A stretch of 64,000 nucleotides of DNA from Microbulbifer variabilis (GTDB taxonomy: Bacteria; Pseudomonadota; Gammaproteobacteria; Pseudomonadales; Cellvibrionaceae). The stretch covers positions 62,001 to 126,000 of the forward strand of contig NZ_JAIVKI010000008.1 in the NCBI RefSeq assembly GCF_020524905.1. The letters run 5' to 3'. The notes under the pieces are model-generated. The model made no database searches, was not told where the DNA came from, and was given only the letters and a program-made list of their open reading frames with translations. The translations under genes were made by a program, and so were the position numbers. Within the stretch, counting starts at the first letter, position 1; every line of letters begins with the position of its first letter. Shown in pieces: positions 45,463-55,245 of this stretch.

Positions 45463-46260
45463 TTATCCTTCGCCACCATTCATCCACTGGGGTGCGCGCT
45501 TTTCCAAAAATGCACTCAACCCTTCCTGCCCTTCCGGCGATACGCGCACAGCGGCAATCAACGCACTGGTCTGCCCCTGCAATTCATCGTTGATAACCCG
45601 GTTGGACATAGACATGGCCAGCTGCTTGGCCATGGCGACTGCTTTGGGGCCGTTGTCGGCAATAGCATTTACTAATTTCTGCACATGCAGATCCAGATCG
45701 CCTTCGGCGCAGACTTCAGAAACCAATCCGATCTGCTCGGCGCGCTCGGCGGAGAAGCGCTCCGCGGTAACAAAGTAACGGCGTGCATGGCGGGTGCCGA
45801 TGGCGTTGATGACATAGGGGCTGATGGTGGCGGGTAGCAGTCCGATTTTGACTTCCGACAAACAGAAGCTGGCGCGCTCAGAGGCCACGGCCATATCGCA
45901 GCAGCTCACCAGGCCCACAGCGCCGCCAAAAGCAGCGCCCTGTACCCGCGCGATGGTAGGCGCAGGAAAAGTGTCGAGTTTGTACAGCATGGCGGCGAGC
46001 GCGGCGGCATCGCGGCGGTTTTCCTCTTCTGAATAAGTCGCCATGCGCTTCATCCAGTTGAGGTCGGCTCCGGCAGAAAAGCTCTTGCCATTGGAAGCCA
46101 GCACCAACACACGTACAGCGGGGTTTTGCGCCAGGGTGTCAAAGGTGGTGGCCAGCTCGTGAATTAGTTCATCGTCAAACGCATTGTGGATTTCCGGTCG
46201 GTTCAGGGTGACCGTGGCCACGCCCTCGCTATCCACTTCGCACAGCAATTTATCGCTCAT
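45463..46260 (-). CDS. liuC: Methylglutaconyl-CoA hydratase
   Basis: Enoyl-CoA hydratase/isomerase family member converting 3-methylglutaconyl-CoA to HMG-CoA. About 265 residues from the ATG at 46260; the longer frame to 46395 is Arg/Gly-rich read-through of spacer. CoA-binding SFSAGADLNWMKRM forms the oxyanion hole, and GAAFGGAVGLVSCCDMAVA with the VKIGLLPATISPYV region is typical of LiuC. Position between liuB and liuD fixes the assignment. Confidence 0.93.
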   Translation of the reverse strand: MSDKLLCEVDSEGVATVTLNRPEIHNAFDDELIHELATTFDTLAQNPAVRVLVLASNGKSFSAGADLNWMKRMATYSEEENRRDAAALAAMLYKLDTFPAPTIARVQGAAFGGAVGLVSCCDMAVASERASFCLSEVKIGLLPATISPYVINAIGTRHARRYFVTAERFSAERAEQIGLVSEVCAEGDLDLHVQKLVNAIADNGPKAVAMAKQLAMSMSNRVINDELQGQTSALIAAVRVSPEGQEGLSAFLEKRAPQWMNGGEG

Positions 46261-46331
46261 TGTTATTCCTCGATTGGGGCGTTTCTCTCTAGCGGCACCT
46301 GCGTAGCTCGCGGCACCGCAACCACAGTTCC

Positions 46332-47939
46332 TTACATACGGAACACGCCGAACTTGGTCTCTTCCGGCTCTTTGTGGCTGGCCGCCGCCAGGCACAGGCC
46401 GAGCACGCGACGGGTATCCGCCGGATCGATAACGCCGTCATCCCACAGGCGTGCGGAGGCGTAGTAGGGGTGCCCCTGGTGTTCGTAGTTATCCACAATC
46501 GGCTGTTTAAACTGACGCTCTTCCTCTTCGCTCCAGGATTCTCCCCTCGCAGCCATTTGGTCGCGCTTTACCTGGGCCAATACACCGGCCGCCTGTTCGC
46601 CCCCCATGACTGAGATGCGCGCGTTGGGCCACATAAACAGGAAATTGGGATCGTAGGCGCGGCCACACATACCGTAGTTACCGGCGCCGAAGGAACCGCC
46701 GATAAGAATGGTGATTTTTGGCACTTTAGCGGTAGCTACAGCGGTCACCATTTTGGCGCCGTGCTTGGCGATGCCGCCCGCTTCATACTGTTTGCCCACC
46801 ATAAAGCCGGTAATATTTTGCAGAAACACCAGCGGAATCTTGCGCTGTGCACACAGCTCAATAAAGTGCGCGCCTTTTTGCGCACTCTCCGCAAACAGAA
46901 TGCCGTTGTTGGCGACGATACCTACCGGATAGCCCTGGATACGGGCAAAACCGGTGACGAGGGTAGTGCCATATAGCGCTTTAAATTCATCGAACTCAGA
47001 ACCATCCACTACCCGCGCAATAACCTCGCGCACATCATATGGCTGGCGCGAATCCTTGGGCACCACACCGTAAATATCTTCCGGTGGATAAATCGGTTCC
47101 ACCGGCTTTTGGATATCCAGGCCCGGATTTTTAATACGGTTCAGGCGCGCCACAGAGCGGCGCGCCAACTGCAGGGCGTGTACATCGTTATTGGCATAAT
47201 GATCGGAAACCCCGGAAGTGCGACAGTGCACCTCGGCACCGCCGAGTTCCTCGGCGGAAACCTCTTCACCGGTAGCGGCCTTTACCAGGGGTGGGCCGGC
47301 CAGGAAGATGGTGGCCTGCTCTTTCACCATAATGGATTCGTCTGCCATGGCCGGTACATAGGCACCGCCGGCAGTACAGCTGCCCATTACCACTGCAATC
47401 TGCGGAATATTTTGTGCAGACAGGTTGGCTTGGTTAAAGAAGATACGACCGAAATGTTCGCGGTCCGGGAAAACGTCGTCCTGGCGCGGCAGGTTGGCGC
47501 CACCCGAGTCCACCAGGTAAATGCACGGCAGGTTGTTCTGCTCGGCAATGGTCTGCGCGCGCAGATGTTTTTTTACCGTGAGCGGATAATAGGTCCCGCC
47601 TTTTACCGTGGCATCGTTGGCGACAATCACACAGGGCTGGCCAGAGACGGTGCCAATGCCGGTAATAATGCCCGCAGCCGGGACATCCTCACCGTAAACC
47701 TCGTGAGCAGCCAGCTGGGAAAATTCCAGAAAGGGACTGCCCGGATCGAGCAGCGCATCGATGCGGTCACGGGGCAATAATTTTCCTCGCGCCAGGTGTT
47801 TTTCCCGTGCGCGCTCGCCGCCGCCCTGGGCGATGGCTTCCACTTTTTCACGCAGGTCTGCCACCAGCGCCTGCATCTGTTCGCGGTTTTCGCCAAAGGC
47901 GGCATCGCGCGTATTTATTTTGCTCTGCAACTGATTCAT
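46332..47939 (-). CDS. liuB: Methylcrotonyl-CoA carboxylase, carboxyltransferase beta subunit
   Basis: Transfers CO2 from biotin on LiuD to 3-methylcrotonyl-CoA. 535 residues from the ATG at 47939 ([15 protein letters not shown]); the frame to 48089 extends over the intergenic spacer. Two crotonase-fold halves: [16 protein letters not shown] and [11 protein letters not shown] in the first, [20 protein letters not shown] and [17 protein letters not shown] in the second. Typical MCC-beta C-terminus. Confidence 0.96.
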   Translation of the reverse strand: MNQLQSKINTRDAAFGENREQMQALVADLREKVEAIAQGGGERAREKHLARGKLLPRDRIDALLDPGSPFLEFSQLAAHEVYGEDVPAAGIITGIGTVSGQPCVIVANDATVKGGTYYPLTVKKHLRAQTIAEQNNLPCIYLVDSGGANLPRQDDVFPDREHFGRIFFNQANLSAQNIPQIAVVMGSCTAGGAYVPAMADESIMVKEQATIFLAGPPLVKAATGEEVSAEELGGAEVHCRTSGVSDHYANNDVHALQLARRSVARLNRIKNPGLDIQKPVEPIYPPEDIYGVVPKDSRQPYDVREVIARVVDGSEFDEFKALYGTTLVTGFARIQGYPVGIVANNGILFAESAQKGAHFIELCAQRKIPLVFLQNITGFMVGKQYEAGGIAKHGAKMVTAVATAKVPKITILIGGSFGAGNYGMCGRAYDPNFLFMWPNARISVMGGEQAAGVLAQVKRDQMAARGESWSEEEERQFKQPIVDNYEHQGHPYYASARLWDDGVIDPADTRRVLGLCLAAASHKEPEETKFGVFRM

Positions 47940-48057
47940 AAAGTCTGATTCACTTTCCCGGAGAAAAGATCTCCGCAGGACGCAGCTTGTCACCGCGGTG
48001 CCCGGCTGGAGACAGCGGCCGCCGACAGGCGTCGACGGCGAGAAGAAATGCCCAGCC

Positions 48058-49227
48058 TTAGCGGGTCTCGTTAAACAGCTCGCGACCAATCAACATACGG
48101 CGCACCTCAGAAGTGCCCGCACCAATTTCATAGAGCTTGGCATCGCGCAACAGGCGACCGGTGGCGTACTCGTTGATGTAGCCATTGCCGCCCAGGGTCT
48201 GGATAGCCTGCAGGGCCATTTGGGTTGCACGCTCTGCAGTAAACAGGATTACTGCGGCGGCGTCCTTGCGCGAATCCTCACCACGATCGCAGGCACGGGC
48301 CACGGCGTAGAGGTAGGAGCGACTGGCATTCAGGTCGGCATACATATCGGCGATCTTGCCCTGCATCAGCTGGAACTCGCCGATGGCTTTGCCGAACTGC
48401 TTACGCTCGTGAATATAGGGAACCACCACATCCAGGCAGGCCTGCATAATACCTACCGGACCACCGGAAAGAATGGTGCGCTCGTAGTCGAGGCCGCTCA
48501 TCAAAACACGCACGCCACCGTTCAATTCACCGAGAATATTTTCTTCAGGCACTTCGCAGTCTTCGAACACCAGCTCACAGGTGTTGGAGCCGCGCATGCC
48601 CAGTTTGTCGAGTTTCTGCGCCTGGGAGAAACCGGCAAAACCGCGCTCAACGATAAATGCGGTAATACCACCGGAGCTGATACCCGGCTCGGTGCGCGCG
48701 TAGATCACATAGGTATCGGCGTCAGGGCCGTTGGTGATCCACATTTTATTGCCGTTCAGAATAAAGCGATTGCCGCGTTTTTCCGCACGCAGCTGTAGGC
48801 TCACAACATCGGAACCGGAATTGGGTTCGCTCATGGCCAGCGCGCCCACATGCTCACCGGAACACAGCTTGGGTAGGTACTTGAGCTTCTGCTCTTGGGT
48901 ACCATTTTTACGAATCTGGTTTACACACAGGTTGGAGTGAGCACCGTAGGACAAGCCCACAGAAGCAGAGGCGCGGGAGATTTCTTCCATAGCCACGGCG
49001 TGTGCCAGGTAACCCATATTAGAGCCGCCGAACTCCTCTTCCACGGTCATACCCAGGAGGCCCAGCTCACCGAATTTTTTCCACATATCGGCGGGGAACA
49101 GGTTGTCTTCATCGATCTGCGCCGCGCGCGGGGCCAGCTCCGCCTGGCAGAACTTGTAGACCATGTCGCGGAGCATATCGATCTCTTCACCGAGGCCGAA
49201 ATTCAGGGTTGGATAGGAGGTATTCAT
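48058..49227 (-). CDS. liuA: Isovaleryl-CoA dehydrogenase
   Basis: FAD enzyme oxidising isovaleryl-CoA to 3-methylcrotonyl-CoA. 389 residues, normal length. Signature [20 protein letters not shown] for FAD/substrate, and the IVD-specific catalytic Glu position in [35 protein letters not shown] and the end region [19 protein letters not shown] complete the fold. First enzyme gene after liuR. Confidence 0.95.
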   Translation of the reverse strand: MNTSYPTLNFGLGEEIDMLRDMVYKFCQAELAPRAAQIDEDNLFPADMWKKFGELGLLGMTVEEEFGGSNMGYLAHAVAMEEISRASASVGLSYGAHSNLCVNQIRKNGTQEQKLKYLPKLCSGEHVGALAMSEPNSGSDVVSLQLRAEKRGNRFILNGNKMWITNGPDADTYVIYARTEPGISSGGITAFIVERGFAGFSQAQKLDKLGMRGSNTCELVFEDCEVPEENILGELNGGVRVLMSGLDYERTILSGGPVGIMQACLDVVVPYIHERKQFGKAIGEFQLMQGKIADMYADLNASRSYLYAVARACDRGEDSRKDAAAVILFTAERATQMALQAIQTLGGNGYINEYATGRLLRDAKLYEIGAGTSEVRRMLIGRELFNETR

Positions 49228-49361
49228 AATGGCTCCAATAATGATTAGAAAAGTCTTTTAAACTGGCAGTACCTGCAACCACTCGGTACATAGGGTGACC
49301 CGCTAAACCTCAGCGGACCACAGGCATTCGCAGGCGCCTGCCGAAATTTTTAAGCTGTGTG

Positions 49362-49778
49362 CTAGGGGTTTTCTTCTTTGCGACTTTTTACCAAGGCCGC
49401 TTCTGCGCGGGTCTCCGCGTCGTCCAGTTCCCCCATCAGGCTTTCGATATCCCGCAGCTGTTGCTGCAACTGTGTGCGCTTCTGGGCAATGCGCTCCAGC
49501 AGGCGCTGCAACTGCTCCACGTTGCCGTGAGCAGGATCGTACATATCGATAATCTCGCGGCTTTCATCCAGGGAAAAACCCAAGCGCTTACCGCGTAAAA
49601 TCAGCTTTAAGCGCACCCGTTCCTCTGGGCTGTAGACACGGGTCTGACCGCGCCGCTCGGGCTTGAGCAGGCCCTTGTCCTCATAGAAACGGATGGCGCG
49701 GGTGGTGATATCAAACTCCCGCGCCAGCTCCGAAATACTGTAACTCTGGGGCTCTACGATGCTGGCTTTGGCTTTCAT
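49362..49778 (-). CDS. liuR: MerR-family regulator LiuR
   Basis: 138 residues from the ATG at 49778 (GAGGAAG 5 bp upstream; an ATG 21 bp earlier is less well placed). N-terminal MerR winged helix with SISELAREFDITTRAIRFYEDKGLL. The recognition wing is GQTRVYSPEERVRLKLI, and a long C-terminal coiled coil carries no metal cysteines. Its place at the head of the liu operon matches the LiuR repressor of branched-chain amino-acid degradation in gamma- and betaproteobacteria. Confidence 0.93.
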   Translation of the reverse strand: MKAKASIVEPQSYSISELAREFDITTRAIRFYEDKGLLKPERRGQTRVYSPEERVRLKLILRGKRLGFSLDESREIIDMYDPAHGNVEQLQRLLERIAQKRTQLQQQLRDIESLMGELDDAETRAEAALVKSRKEENP

Positions 49779-49815
49779 AAGTACTTCCTCGAGGCGCAAC
49801 AGAGCCTAGCAAGAG

Positions 49816-49831
49816 TTTACGTTGACGTAAA
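49816..49831. promoter_or_regulatory. LiuR-type operator
   Basis: Perfect palindrome TTTACGT-TG-ACGTAAA, 37 bp upstream of liuR. It resembles the MerR-type LiuR motif reported for proteobacterial liu operons, and it overlaps the spacing region where a MerR-bent promoter is expected. Confidence 0.75.
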
Positions 49832-49907
49832 CGTAAAGCAAACGCCAAAAAATAACTGCGAGGGGCTACTCAGTCATTAACCCGTCGCAGTGATCGGAAG
49901 TGAGGGG

Positions 49908-50990
49908 TCAGACGCCCAACAGCTGTTGCAACTGGTTGTCGAGCAACTTTTGATAGGAGGGTGTCAGGCCAGTGACCTCCAGGGACCAGCCGGCGCCATG
50001 ATGCTCTATGCGCCCGGCCAGTGAGGTATCTTCCAACAGCTCCGGATGCAGGAATAAGCCGCGCGATTGATTAAGTAGTTGCTCGGCGGAAAAGTCTGGC
50101 GTATTGGGTTCACAAGGGGCCACGGCCAAGGCCAACTTTAAGCCCGTAGCCCGGCTGACACTCTGCATCTCCCGCAATAACAAGCCACAACAGACTGCGC
50201 GAAATGCTGCATCGGCGCCAGAAAATCCCAAGCCGATCTGTGGACCTGCGCAACTCAGCGGATGGGCGCCGTAGATTCTACGCAGTAACTGCATACGTCC
50301 ATCCAACTCCCGCTGTATTCCTTCGAGTGCGCTGCGACTCAATTGGTTGGTCAACTGGGCCCAGTTCAATGGACGCAGGTACAAACCTATGGCGTCTTGT
50401 TTTTGTTCGGAAAGATTCGCAGATGATAGGGACTCTTCAGCTGGCAAGCTGCGCGGTGCGGAAAAGCCCCCCGCCATCAATGCCGCCACCGCACTAAACG
50501 GCAACGCAAAAACCAGTGTCAGCAACAGACTGGCCCAAGGGAAGGTGACATCCGCACCTGGCATCAGAGCAACGGTAACATTGCCGGCGATACTGTCATG
50601 AAGTACTACCGGCACACTAATGGTCTCGCCATTTTTTAAGTCGCCGACTTCCGCCAAACTATTAGATTCCACATCCTCAACGGCAACGCCGCTGATGGCG
50701 GGCAACTCCAACAGCTGCCGGGCCAGCAGTTGCATGCTGATACGATCGTCGGCGACGATACGCTCCAGACTCTGCCCGGCAAGAAAACTGGCCGCCGCCT
50801 GCGCCGAGGCGCGGTCTTTCTCCACAGCTTCGGCATGGCGCTGCCCATAGTAGTGACCAAGAGCCACGCTGCAGAACAGGGCTAGGATCAACCAGATTGT
50901 CGCCGCCAGCAGGCGCTGGCGTACACGCTTGGATAAATGCGCAAACTGCTCTGGCAATCTGCGCAAAAAGGAGATCATCGATACAGACAT
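49908..50990 (-). CDS. YtjB/Smp-like (AhpA-type) membrane protein
   Basis: 360 residues. TM helix about 27-47 (AATIWLILALFCSVALGHYYG), a periplasmic domain of roughly 110 residues, a second TM about 153-175, then a cytoplasmic C-terminal domain without a recognised catalytic motif. Architecture and position, divergent from serB, match E. coli ytjB (smp), whose function is not established. The cytoplasmic domain is longer than in E. coli. Single gene. Confidence 0.7.
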   Translation of the reverse strand: MSVSMISFLRRLPEQFAHLSKRVRQRLLAATIWLILALFCSVALGHYYGQRHAEAVEKDRASAQAAASFLAGQSLERIVADDRISMQLLARQLLELPAISGVAVEDVESNSLAEVGDLKNGETISVPVVLHDSIAGNVTVALMPGADVTFPWASLLLTLVFALPFSAVAALMAGGFSAPRSLPAEESLSSANLSEQKQDAIGLYLRPLNWAQLTNQLSRSALEGIQRELDGRMQLLRRIYGAHPLSCAGPQIGLGFSGADAAFRAVCCGLLLREMQSVSRATGLKLALAVAPCEPNTPDFSAEQLLNQSRGLFLHPELLEDTSLAGRIEHHGAGWSLEVTGLTPSYQKLLDNQLQQLLGV

Positions 50991-51370
50991 ATAAGCGGCT
51001 TTAATACCTTGCCTTGGTTCTTTTTATCTTACGTCTCTACAACTCATCCTGACTTGTGGAGACGTCGCCCAAAAAACACTGGCGCAAATACGTGGATCTG
51101 CTGTCGTTTTTTGGGCTCGCGACGGCCTATGGCCGCGGCGCTATTCTAATCTTGAAACTTGCCAAAATGGGACACTGTAATTTTATGTGCCATTTGTTGT
51201 TTTCCGGCAAAAATAGTTCCACACAAGCTCATCAAGGGCAGTGATAAGTTGCTGAAACTTAGGTTTTTTTCGCTGTTGAGGATGTAGGGGATAGTCGAAT
51301 GACAACTGGGATTGCACGCAGAGCTATAATGCGCCATAAATCGTTCTTTACACCCCCAAGGAACCTCGCC
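50991..51370. promoter_or_regulatory. Divergent promoter region of ytjB-like gene and serB
   Basis: 380 bp. It contains a perfect 11-bp inverted repeat, GCCCAAAAAAC (51067-51077) and GTTTTTTGGGC (51106-51116), with a 28-nt loop. The serB frame stays open upstream to 51299, but the better start is at 51371. Confidence 0.45.
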
Positions 51371-52480
51371 ATGAGTGATCAACCCCACCGCCAAGAATTT
51401 CATTTGCCGCTGGCACAAATCATCCAGTCTGAGTGGGACTGCACTCTGCGACATCTGAACTACAGCGAGGATATCGCACGCCTTGGCCTCGAACACCAAA
51501 ATACTGAAACGTTTGCAGATTATCCTGCACAGGCATTTTCCCCCATGGAGGAGGCGCCTTCCGAGCTTATTGCACCCTGGTGTGTCACCCTGCTCACCAG
51601 CAGCCCGACCCTATCCCAAGTTCGGCAGCTGCTGCGGTTCTTTGCCCAACAAGGCTGGACGACCGCTGCTATTGATACCCTATCCGATGACCCGGGTCGC
51701 ACGGTAATCCGCTTTCAGCTGGATGGAGCCATCGATCTCACTGGCGCTCGCAACGATTTCCTACAGATGGCGGACACCCTGGAAGCCGACCTGGTACTGC
51801 AGACATCGAGTAGCCACCGGGTTCCTGCACTAGCTGGCTTCGATATGGACTCTACCCTGATCGACGCCGAGGTGATCGACGAGCTGGCCAAAATTACCGG
51901 CATTGGCGATCAGGTTGCCGCCATTACTCAAGCCACCATGAGCGGCGATTTAGATTTCTGCGAGAGCTTCAAACGACGGATGGCTTTATTGCGAGGTTTT
52001 TCTGAACAGCGCCTGGCGGAAATTGCCAAGCAACTGCCCTTAAAAGAAGGGGCTTACAAACTGCTTAGCAGCCTTCGCGCCCTGGGATGCAAAACGGCAA
52101 TTCTCTCCGGCGGCTTTACTTATTTCGCTAGCTACCTGCAAAGGGAACGCCTACCGCTGGACTATGTGCACGCCAATGAGTTGGAGTTTGAGGAGGGCTT
52201 ACTGACCGGGGAAGTTGTCGAACCGATTATCGATGGATTGCGCAAACGTGAAATTTTACACGCCAAGGCACAGGAGCTAGGCTTCGAGTTAGATCGGGTT
52301 ATTGCCGTAGGTGATGGCGCTAACGATATCCCCATGTTGCACCTGGGTGCGCTGGGTATCGCTATTCATCCGAAGCCCAAAGTCCGCTTGGAAGCGCCGC
52401 AGGTGATCAATCAGTTTGGCCTGGATGCAGCGCTCTATCTATTTGGCCTCAACGACCGGCAGATTAATAATCTCGGTTAG
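51371..52480 (+). CDS. serB: Phosphoserine phosphatase
   Basis: Last step of serine synthesis: dephosphorylates O-phospho-L-serine. About 369 residues from the ATG at 51371, which has AAGGA 8 bp upstream. An N-terminal region of about 145 residues (ACT-like fold in related proteins) precedes the HAD core: nucleophile Asp158 and Asp160 in FDMDSTLIDAEVIDELA, ILSGGFTYFASYL (motif II Ser), and GDGANDIPMLHLGALGIA (motif IV). Divergent from the ytjB-like gene, as in enterics. Confidence 0.96.
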   Translation: MSDQPHRQEFHLPLAQIIQSEWDCTLRHLNYSEDIARLGLEHQNTETFADYPAQAFSPMEEAPSELIAPWCVTLLTSSPTLSQVRQLLRFFAQQGWTTAAIDTLSDDPGRTVIRFQLDGAIDLTGARNDFLQMADTLEADLVLQTSSSHRVPALAGFDMDSTLIDAEVIDELAKITGIGDQVAAITQATMSGDLDFCESFKRRMALLRGFSEQRLAEIAKQLPLKEGAYKLLSSLRALGCKTAILSGGFTYFASYLQRERLPLDYVHANELEFEEGLLTGEVVEPIIDGLRKREILHAKAQELGFELDRVIAVGDGANDIPMLHLGALGIAIHPKPKVRLEAPQVINQFGLDAALYLFGLNDRQINNLG

Positions 52481-52505
52481 CTACGATTACCATCTGTGGT
52501 AAGAC

Positions 52506-52631
52506 TCAGATCATCGCATGGGGAAAAGGTATTGAGCGCGGCTTGTTGTTATCTGAACAGGCACCGGGCTCATATTCGCAACCTACGATAAAAAGGCCGA
52601 GAATAACCAACCATAAAATCCGCTTGTACAT
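52506..52631 (-). CDS. Small lipoprotein (41 residues), unknown function
   Basis: Very short gene found on the minus strand: ATG at 52631 preceded by the strong ribosome site AGGGAGGT 6 bp upstream. The product has a lipoprotein signal peptide (YKRILWLVILGLFIVGC), with the lipobox FIVG-C putting the lipidated cysteine at residue 18. A 23-residue mature tail contains a second Cys and a Pro/His-rich end. It is comparable in size to entericidin-like or other cell-envelope peptides but without sequence kinship I can name. Convergent with serB (25 bp between stops). Confidence 0.7.
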   Translation of the reverse strand: MYKRILWLVILGLFIVGCEYEPGACSDNNKPRSIPFPHAMI

Positions 52632-52991
52632 AGGTACCTCCCTTTGCCTAATTGGAATTTTATTCGAGCAGCAGATTACGCAAAGGGTCCCGATTTGAAC
52701 AGCAATTTAATGATTTTTATGCCAGAAAATTGGCGTAAAAATCATTAATTTGTACCAGATTGATGAAGTTTGCTACACAGCGGATTACACCGGGCTTTTT
52801 TCGTCTCAGGCACCTAGCAAAAGCACAGTGACAGCTCACTTTTCAAGCAGAATTCAACTACTGAAAATTCAAACAAGAAACTGAGGTGAATATGGGGAGT
52901 GATGCCTAAAACTGCCGACTTTGCATCAGCTCGACCACTCCCCACAGAATGCTAGAACTCCGGCACAGAGCACCGGAGTTGAACAGAAGTG
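52632..52991. other. Intergenic with a strong inverted repeat
   Basis: 360 bp upstream of the small lipoprotein and downstream of the M1 peptidase gene. It holds a 17-bp inverted repeat with one mismatch at 52707-52748, listed separately. No other gene was seen. Confidence 0.5.
52707..52748. repeat. Long imperfect inverted repeat
   Basis: Arms of 17 bp (TTAATGATTTTTATGCC and GGCGTAAAAATCATTAA, one G-U-tolerable mismatch) around an 8-nt loop AGAAAATT. It lies about 76 bp upstream of the small lipoprotein start. It is AT-rich with no T-run. It could be an operator, a structured RNA leader on either strand, or the end of the M1 transcript. Confidence 0.75.
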
Positions 52992-54935
52992 TTAACTTTC
53001 TTTCTTACCGTAAATTACCAAGCTGTTCACTTTTACCGTCAACGGATGGTAACCCGCCTTGGCGCGCTCAAAAATACCCGCGGCCACATCCTGCTTGCCG
53101 CTTTCAACCATATTGCGATACAGCGGTTTCAGGAACTTGTTACGGCCGATACTGGTGAGGAAGTTCTCCAGGCGGTCGAAGGCTGGCTCGTAGTCGTTGC
53201 GCACGGCAATCATCAGCCAGCTGAAAGCCACTTCATTGTTGCGGGATTTGGTCAGGCCAAAGGCGCTGTCCAATTCTTTTAATTGTGCTTCAGTCAGCTT
53301 CTCCGGCATACCGTCGAGGAAGTACTTCCACTGGTGGAAGGTCCAGCCCTTGGTGTTGATATCCTTCGCCGCCAATTTGCCATCCAGCCACTGCTGTCGC
53401 ACCGGGTCCAGCTTGCTAAAGGCATCAGACTGCGGATGCGGGGCGCCTTCTGGAATGCCCGGCTCGAAGATCCACTGTTGAATACGCTCACGATCCAGCT
53501 TGTCGCCGTGCTCCACAAGCAGAGTCTCGTCGAGGTACTTCACAAAGTCCTCGGTGGTAATGCTCTGGAAGGAGAAGTGGTTGAAGTACTCCATGAGGAA
53601 GCGGTCAAACGCCTCACGGCCCACTTTCTGCTCCAGTTCGTACAGGAACAGGGAGCCCTTCTCGTAGGGGATATTGGAGAACACTTCATCGGGATCGCGG
53701 CCGCGCAGGTCGATCGCCATAATCTCATCGCGGGGCTCTTTGTCATCCAGGTCGGCTTGCAGATCGTCATAGCCCAGGGCCATTTCCATCTGGTAGCGCT
53801 CGTCACCATAGACAAACTGCATAATGCGGTTGGTCAGGTAGGTAGTGAAGCCTTCGTTCAGCCACAGGTCGCGCCAGCTGGCATTGGTCACCAGGTTACC
53901 AGACCAGGAGTGGGCCAGTTCGTGGGCGATTAGGGCCACCAGGCTCTTGTCACCGGCGATTACGGTTGGAGTGATAAAACTCAGGCGCGGGTTTTCCATA
54001 CCGCCGAAGGGGAAGCTGGGTGGCAGGATCAGCAGGTCGTAACGATCCCAGTGATAGGGACCGTAGGCCTTCTCGGTCACTTCCAGCATGGATTCAGTGT
54101 CGGCAAACTCTGCCGCTGCAGAATCCAGCATGGAGGGCTCGGCGTAAACACCGGTGCGCTCACCCATAGGTTTGAACTGCAGATCGCCCACTGCCAGAGC
54201 TATCAGGTAAGAGGGTATGCGCTGGGGCATTTCAAACTCGTAGACGCCATCTTTGGCCGCCTTCGGGTCGTTGTTGGCACTCATCACCGCGCGCAATTCT
54301 TTCGGGGTGCGAATGGTGGCATTGTAGGTAATACGAACTTTCGGGGAATCCTGCAGCGGGATAAAGCTGCGCGCGTGAATCGCTTGAGCCTGGGTAAACA
54401 GGAACGGATGCTTCTTGCCAGCAGTCTGCTGGGGTTCCAACCACTGAACGCCAGAGGCGCCCGGCGCTGTGCGGTAGCGGATGGTAATGCTGTTGGCCTC
54501 TTTCGGCAGCTCAATATTCAGCGGAGTACCCAGGTTGCTGTCTTTCTCGCCCATGGAGAACTTCACCGGCGCACCATCGGCTGATACAGAAACCACTTCC
54601 AGCTCGCGGGTATCCAGCACCATCGGCAGGTTCTTATCGTTGAGGCGCTTGAAGTCGAGCTTGGCTTCACCCTCGAGAACTTTGTGGGAGAAGTCGACGG
54701 TCAGGTCCAGATCCAGGTGTTGTACCTGGTAGTCATTACTGTTGGCGAAGGAGTGGTAATCCACACCGGACTGCGGCGCCTTGTCGGCAGTGCTTTTCTT
54801 CTCGATCACCGCGGCCGCTTTTATCGGCGCGCTGGCGCTGTCGGCTTCGACTTTGGAAGGTTCAGTCTTGGAGCAACCTGAGGCTACGGCGAGGCCGCCA
54901 ACGATCAGGCTGGTGCACAGTAAACGGGGCAACAT
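52992..54935 (-). CDS. M1 family metallopeptidase, lipoprotein
   Basis: Zinc aminopeptidase of about 647 residues from the ATG at 54935 (GGGAG 7 bp upstream). It starts with a lipoprotein signal (IVGGLAVASGC), whereas the open frame to 54974 adds a non-signal leader. The mature part has the N-terminal beta domain, exopeptidase motif GGMEN, and the zinc site HELAH followed by the Glu in NEGFTTYL (HExxH-x18-E). A C-terminal armadillo-like helical domain puts it in the leukotriene-A4-hydrolase-like branch. Localisation by lipid anchor in the periplasm suggests peptide scavenging. Confidence 0.92.
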   Translation of the reverse strand: MLPRLLCTSLIVGGLAVASGCSKTEPSKVEADSASAPIKAAAVIEKKSTADKAPQSGVDYHSFANSNDYQVQHLDLDLTVDFSHKVLEGEAKLDFKRLNDKNLPMVLDTRELEVVSVSADGAPVKFSMGEKDSNLGTPLNIELPKEANSITIRYRTAPGASGVQWLEPQQTAGKKHPFLFTQAQAIHARSFIPLQDSPKVRITYNATIRTPKELRAVMSANNDPKAAKDGVYEFEMPQRIPSYLIALAVGDLQFKPMGERTGVYAEPSMLDSAAAEFADTESMLEVTEKAYGPYHWDRYDLLILPPSFPFGGMENPRLSFITPTVIAGDKSLVALIAHELAHSWSGNLVTNASWRDLWLNEGFTTYLTNRIMQFVYGDERYQMEMALGYDDLQADLDDKEPRDEIMAIDLRGRDPDEVFSNIPYEKGSLFLYELEQKVGREAFDRFLMEYFNHFSFQSITTEDFVKYLDETLLVEHGDKLDRERIQQWIFEPGIPEGAPHPQSDAFSKLDPVRQQWLDGKLAAKDINTKGWTFHQWKYFLDGMPEKLTEAQLKELDSAFGLTKSRNNEVAFSWLMIAVRNDYEPAFDRLENFLTSIGRNKFLKPLYRNMVESGKQDVAAGIFERAKAGYHPLTVKVNSLVIYGKKES

Positions 54936-55245
54936 GGGTTTACTCCCTGGGTTCAGCTTTTCAATTTGCGCCACAGGATACCCGAGAGTGCGCGCTTGCG
55001 GAACGACAGGGAGACAGATCGCTGCTGAACACTGACCCCATGCAACGCCCGATGATTATCCCCACCGAAGATCATGCTCTGCGCAGCAATAAAAATAGAC
55101 GTATGTCTCAACTTCTGCGCTGACGGACGAATTTGCTGACTAATCTCCGCAGGAAAAGAAAAAATCTCGTCTGTGATTAACAAAGCCTTCACTTTCCGAA
55201 TTCAGACTGCGGGTCCTCTAAAACAAGCACATAAAGGAGAGTCCC
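54936..55245. promoter_or_regulatory. Divergent promoter region of M1 peptidase and phoD
   Basis: 310 bp; no pho box was recognised by eye. The phoD ribosome site AAAGGAGAG is at its right end. Nothing else supported. Confidence 0.4.

Noticed and set aside
54953-55192. 79-residue frame in the spacer between the M1 peptidase and phoD
   Set aside because: No ribosome site and no recognisable features; overlaps the peptidase upstream region.
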